Shown here: piece after piece, positions 63,403 through 64,000 of the stretch
How positions within the stretch are numbered: position 1 is the first letter of the stretch
Layout: the number at the start of each line of letters is the position of its first letter
Source: Galaxea fascicularis
Taxonomy: Eukaryota; Cnidaria; Anthozoa; Scleractinia; Euphylliidae
Length of the DNA stretch: 64,000 nucleotides
Direction: 5' to 3'
NCBI GenBank assembly: GCA_948470475.1
Contig: OX419339.1
Span: 2,395,489-2,459,488, forward strand
The notes under the pieces: model-generated
Databases searched by the model: none
What the model was told of the DNA's origin: nothing
What the model saw: only the letters and a program-made list of their open reading frames with translations
Translations under genes and position numbers: made by a program

Positions 63403-64000
63403 ATCGCTACCCTACAGGGATTCATATACAAATGCACCTGCCCCAGCGCCTACGGGTTCACTTACAAATGGGGTTTAATTCGATTGTACCAAAGGTATTC
63501 TCTTTTTTCAGTTAAATCCCCACAGAGTCATGTTGTGCGCCCTCTGCGGCACCATCCACCTCTGCATCATTTGCCATGCGAACGCATGCACCAGCTGATG
63601 AGTGTAAGTGTTTTTTCCCATCATTGCAGATTCCAGGTCACATTCTAACGTGCATCGTCGATCCTTGGACACACGTCGCGTGCATGTGCGAACCACCATC
63701 ACCACCGTACGTCCTTTCATGTCCTTTCATTCCTTTTTTCAGATCCCCGGGCACATTTTGACGTGCGTCGTCAATCCGTGGGAACACACCGTGTGCATGT
63801 GTTACACGGACGACGGATGGTGGGGTCTGACCCAGTAAGTTTTTTTTTCAGATTCCCGGGCACGCACTCGTTTGCCGCTTCCCCCAACACCACACCACGT
63901 GCATGTGTTCGTACACTGGACGTGCATACGCGTGAGTCTTTTTTTTTTTTCCTGTTTTTTCAGATCCCCGGGCACGCATTGATTTGTGAATTCGGTCTCT
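63403..64000 (+). other. Cassette array, right arm (truncated)
   Basis: Cassettes at 63403-63494, 63512-63603, 63630-63706, 63743-63834, 63852-63931 and from 63964 mirror the left array. The window ends inside the sixth. Sequence and splice signals are the same. Confidence 0.6.

Larger units (their letters stand above)
46840..64000 (-). mobile_element. Adintovirus/Polinton-like element without PolB (right end cut)
   Basis: The element is recognised by the combination of integrase, packaging ATPase, adenain-like protease, hexon-type capsid protein, penton-like proteins and PLA2, flanked by long inverted repeats. Core genes are intact, co-oriented and GC-rich compared with the AT-rich host. 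The outer left border lies somewhere between about 46388 and 46840. The right border is beyond the window. The arms appear identical, which suggests recent insertion. Confidence 0.9.
60865..64000. repeat. Right inverted-repeat arm (cut by window end)
   Basis: Position x pairs with 111624 - x. All open frames in the two arms translate identically. The inner border is exact: 60865 pairs with 50759, and the next base differs. Confidence 0.95.

Noticed and set aside
47624..64000. Inverted arms as a possible sequencing hairpin artefact
   Set aside because: A read hairpin gives directly adjacent arms. Here a 10 kb non-repeated core lies between them and the border cuts a gene cleanly.

Overview
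The window reads as nuclear DNA of an invertebrate animal. An anthozoan (coral or sea anemone) is my best guess, from the style of the SINEs, LINE fragments, MITEs and kinase genes; I could not test this by searching. Positions 1 to about 46.8 kb are AT-rich host sequence. From about 46.8 kb to the window end the DNA is visibly GC-rich, densely coding, and belongs to a virus-like integrating element.

Host part. Three head-to-tail genes on the + strand encode tyrosine-kinase-like (TKL) kinases. Gene 1 (1884-7424) and gene 3 (21563-38085) have in-frame upstream exons encoding CAP-Gly domains of the type found in the deubiquitinase CYLD. These are followed by a coiled coil and then a complete kinase domain, and no CYLD peptidase exons are visible. 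Gene 2 (17237-19252) has the coiled coil and kinase, but I found no CAP-Gly exons for it. Genes 1 and 3 lie in a segmental duplication. Around and inside these genes are tRNA-like loci, two SINEs with the same 3' tail, decayed LINEs, a solo LTR inside a LINE, a BEL/Pao gag remnant, remains of a second Polinton-like element (34.4-35.6 kb), a Harbinger fragment next to a DDE + YqaJ transposon (43.8-46.2 kb), and many short inverted-repeat elements that carry tandem simple repeats.

Virus-like part. An adintovirus/Maverick-Polinton-type element fills the right end. Two arms of an apparently identical inverted repeat, at least 3,136 bp long (outside to 50759, and 60865 to the window end), flank a 10.1 kb unique core. 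The core genes all lie on the minus strand: packaging ATPase, adenain-like protease, double-jelly-roll-type major capsid protein, two paralogous penton-like proteins, integrase with chromodomain, basic and hydrophobic minor virion proteins, and several unknowns. Most have their own TATA-like box 30-50 bp upstream of the chosen ATG. A parvovirus-type phospholipase A2 gene lies in each arm and so is present twice. No family B DNA polymerase is present.

The most unusual feature is in the outer arms: a row of small exon-like cassettes (left arm 47240-48221, mirrored from 63403). Each is bounded by AG and GT splice signals, has length 2 modulo 3, and is separated from the next by as little as 17 nt. 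Most encode a variant of IPGH-x-L-x-C ... H-x(2,3)-C-[MT]-C. This is what a set of mutually exclusive, or alternative C-terminal, exons would look like.
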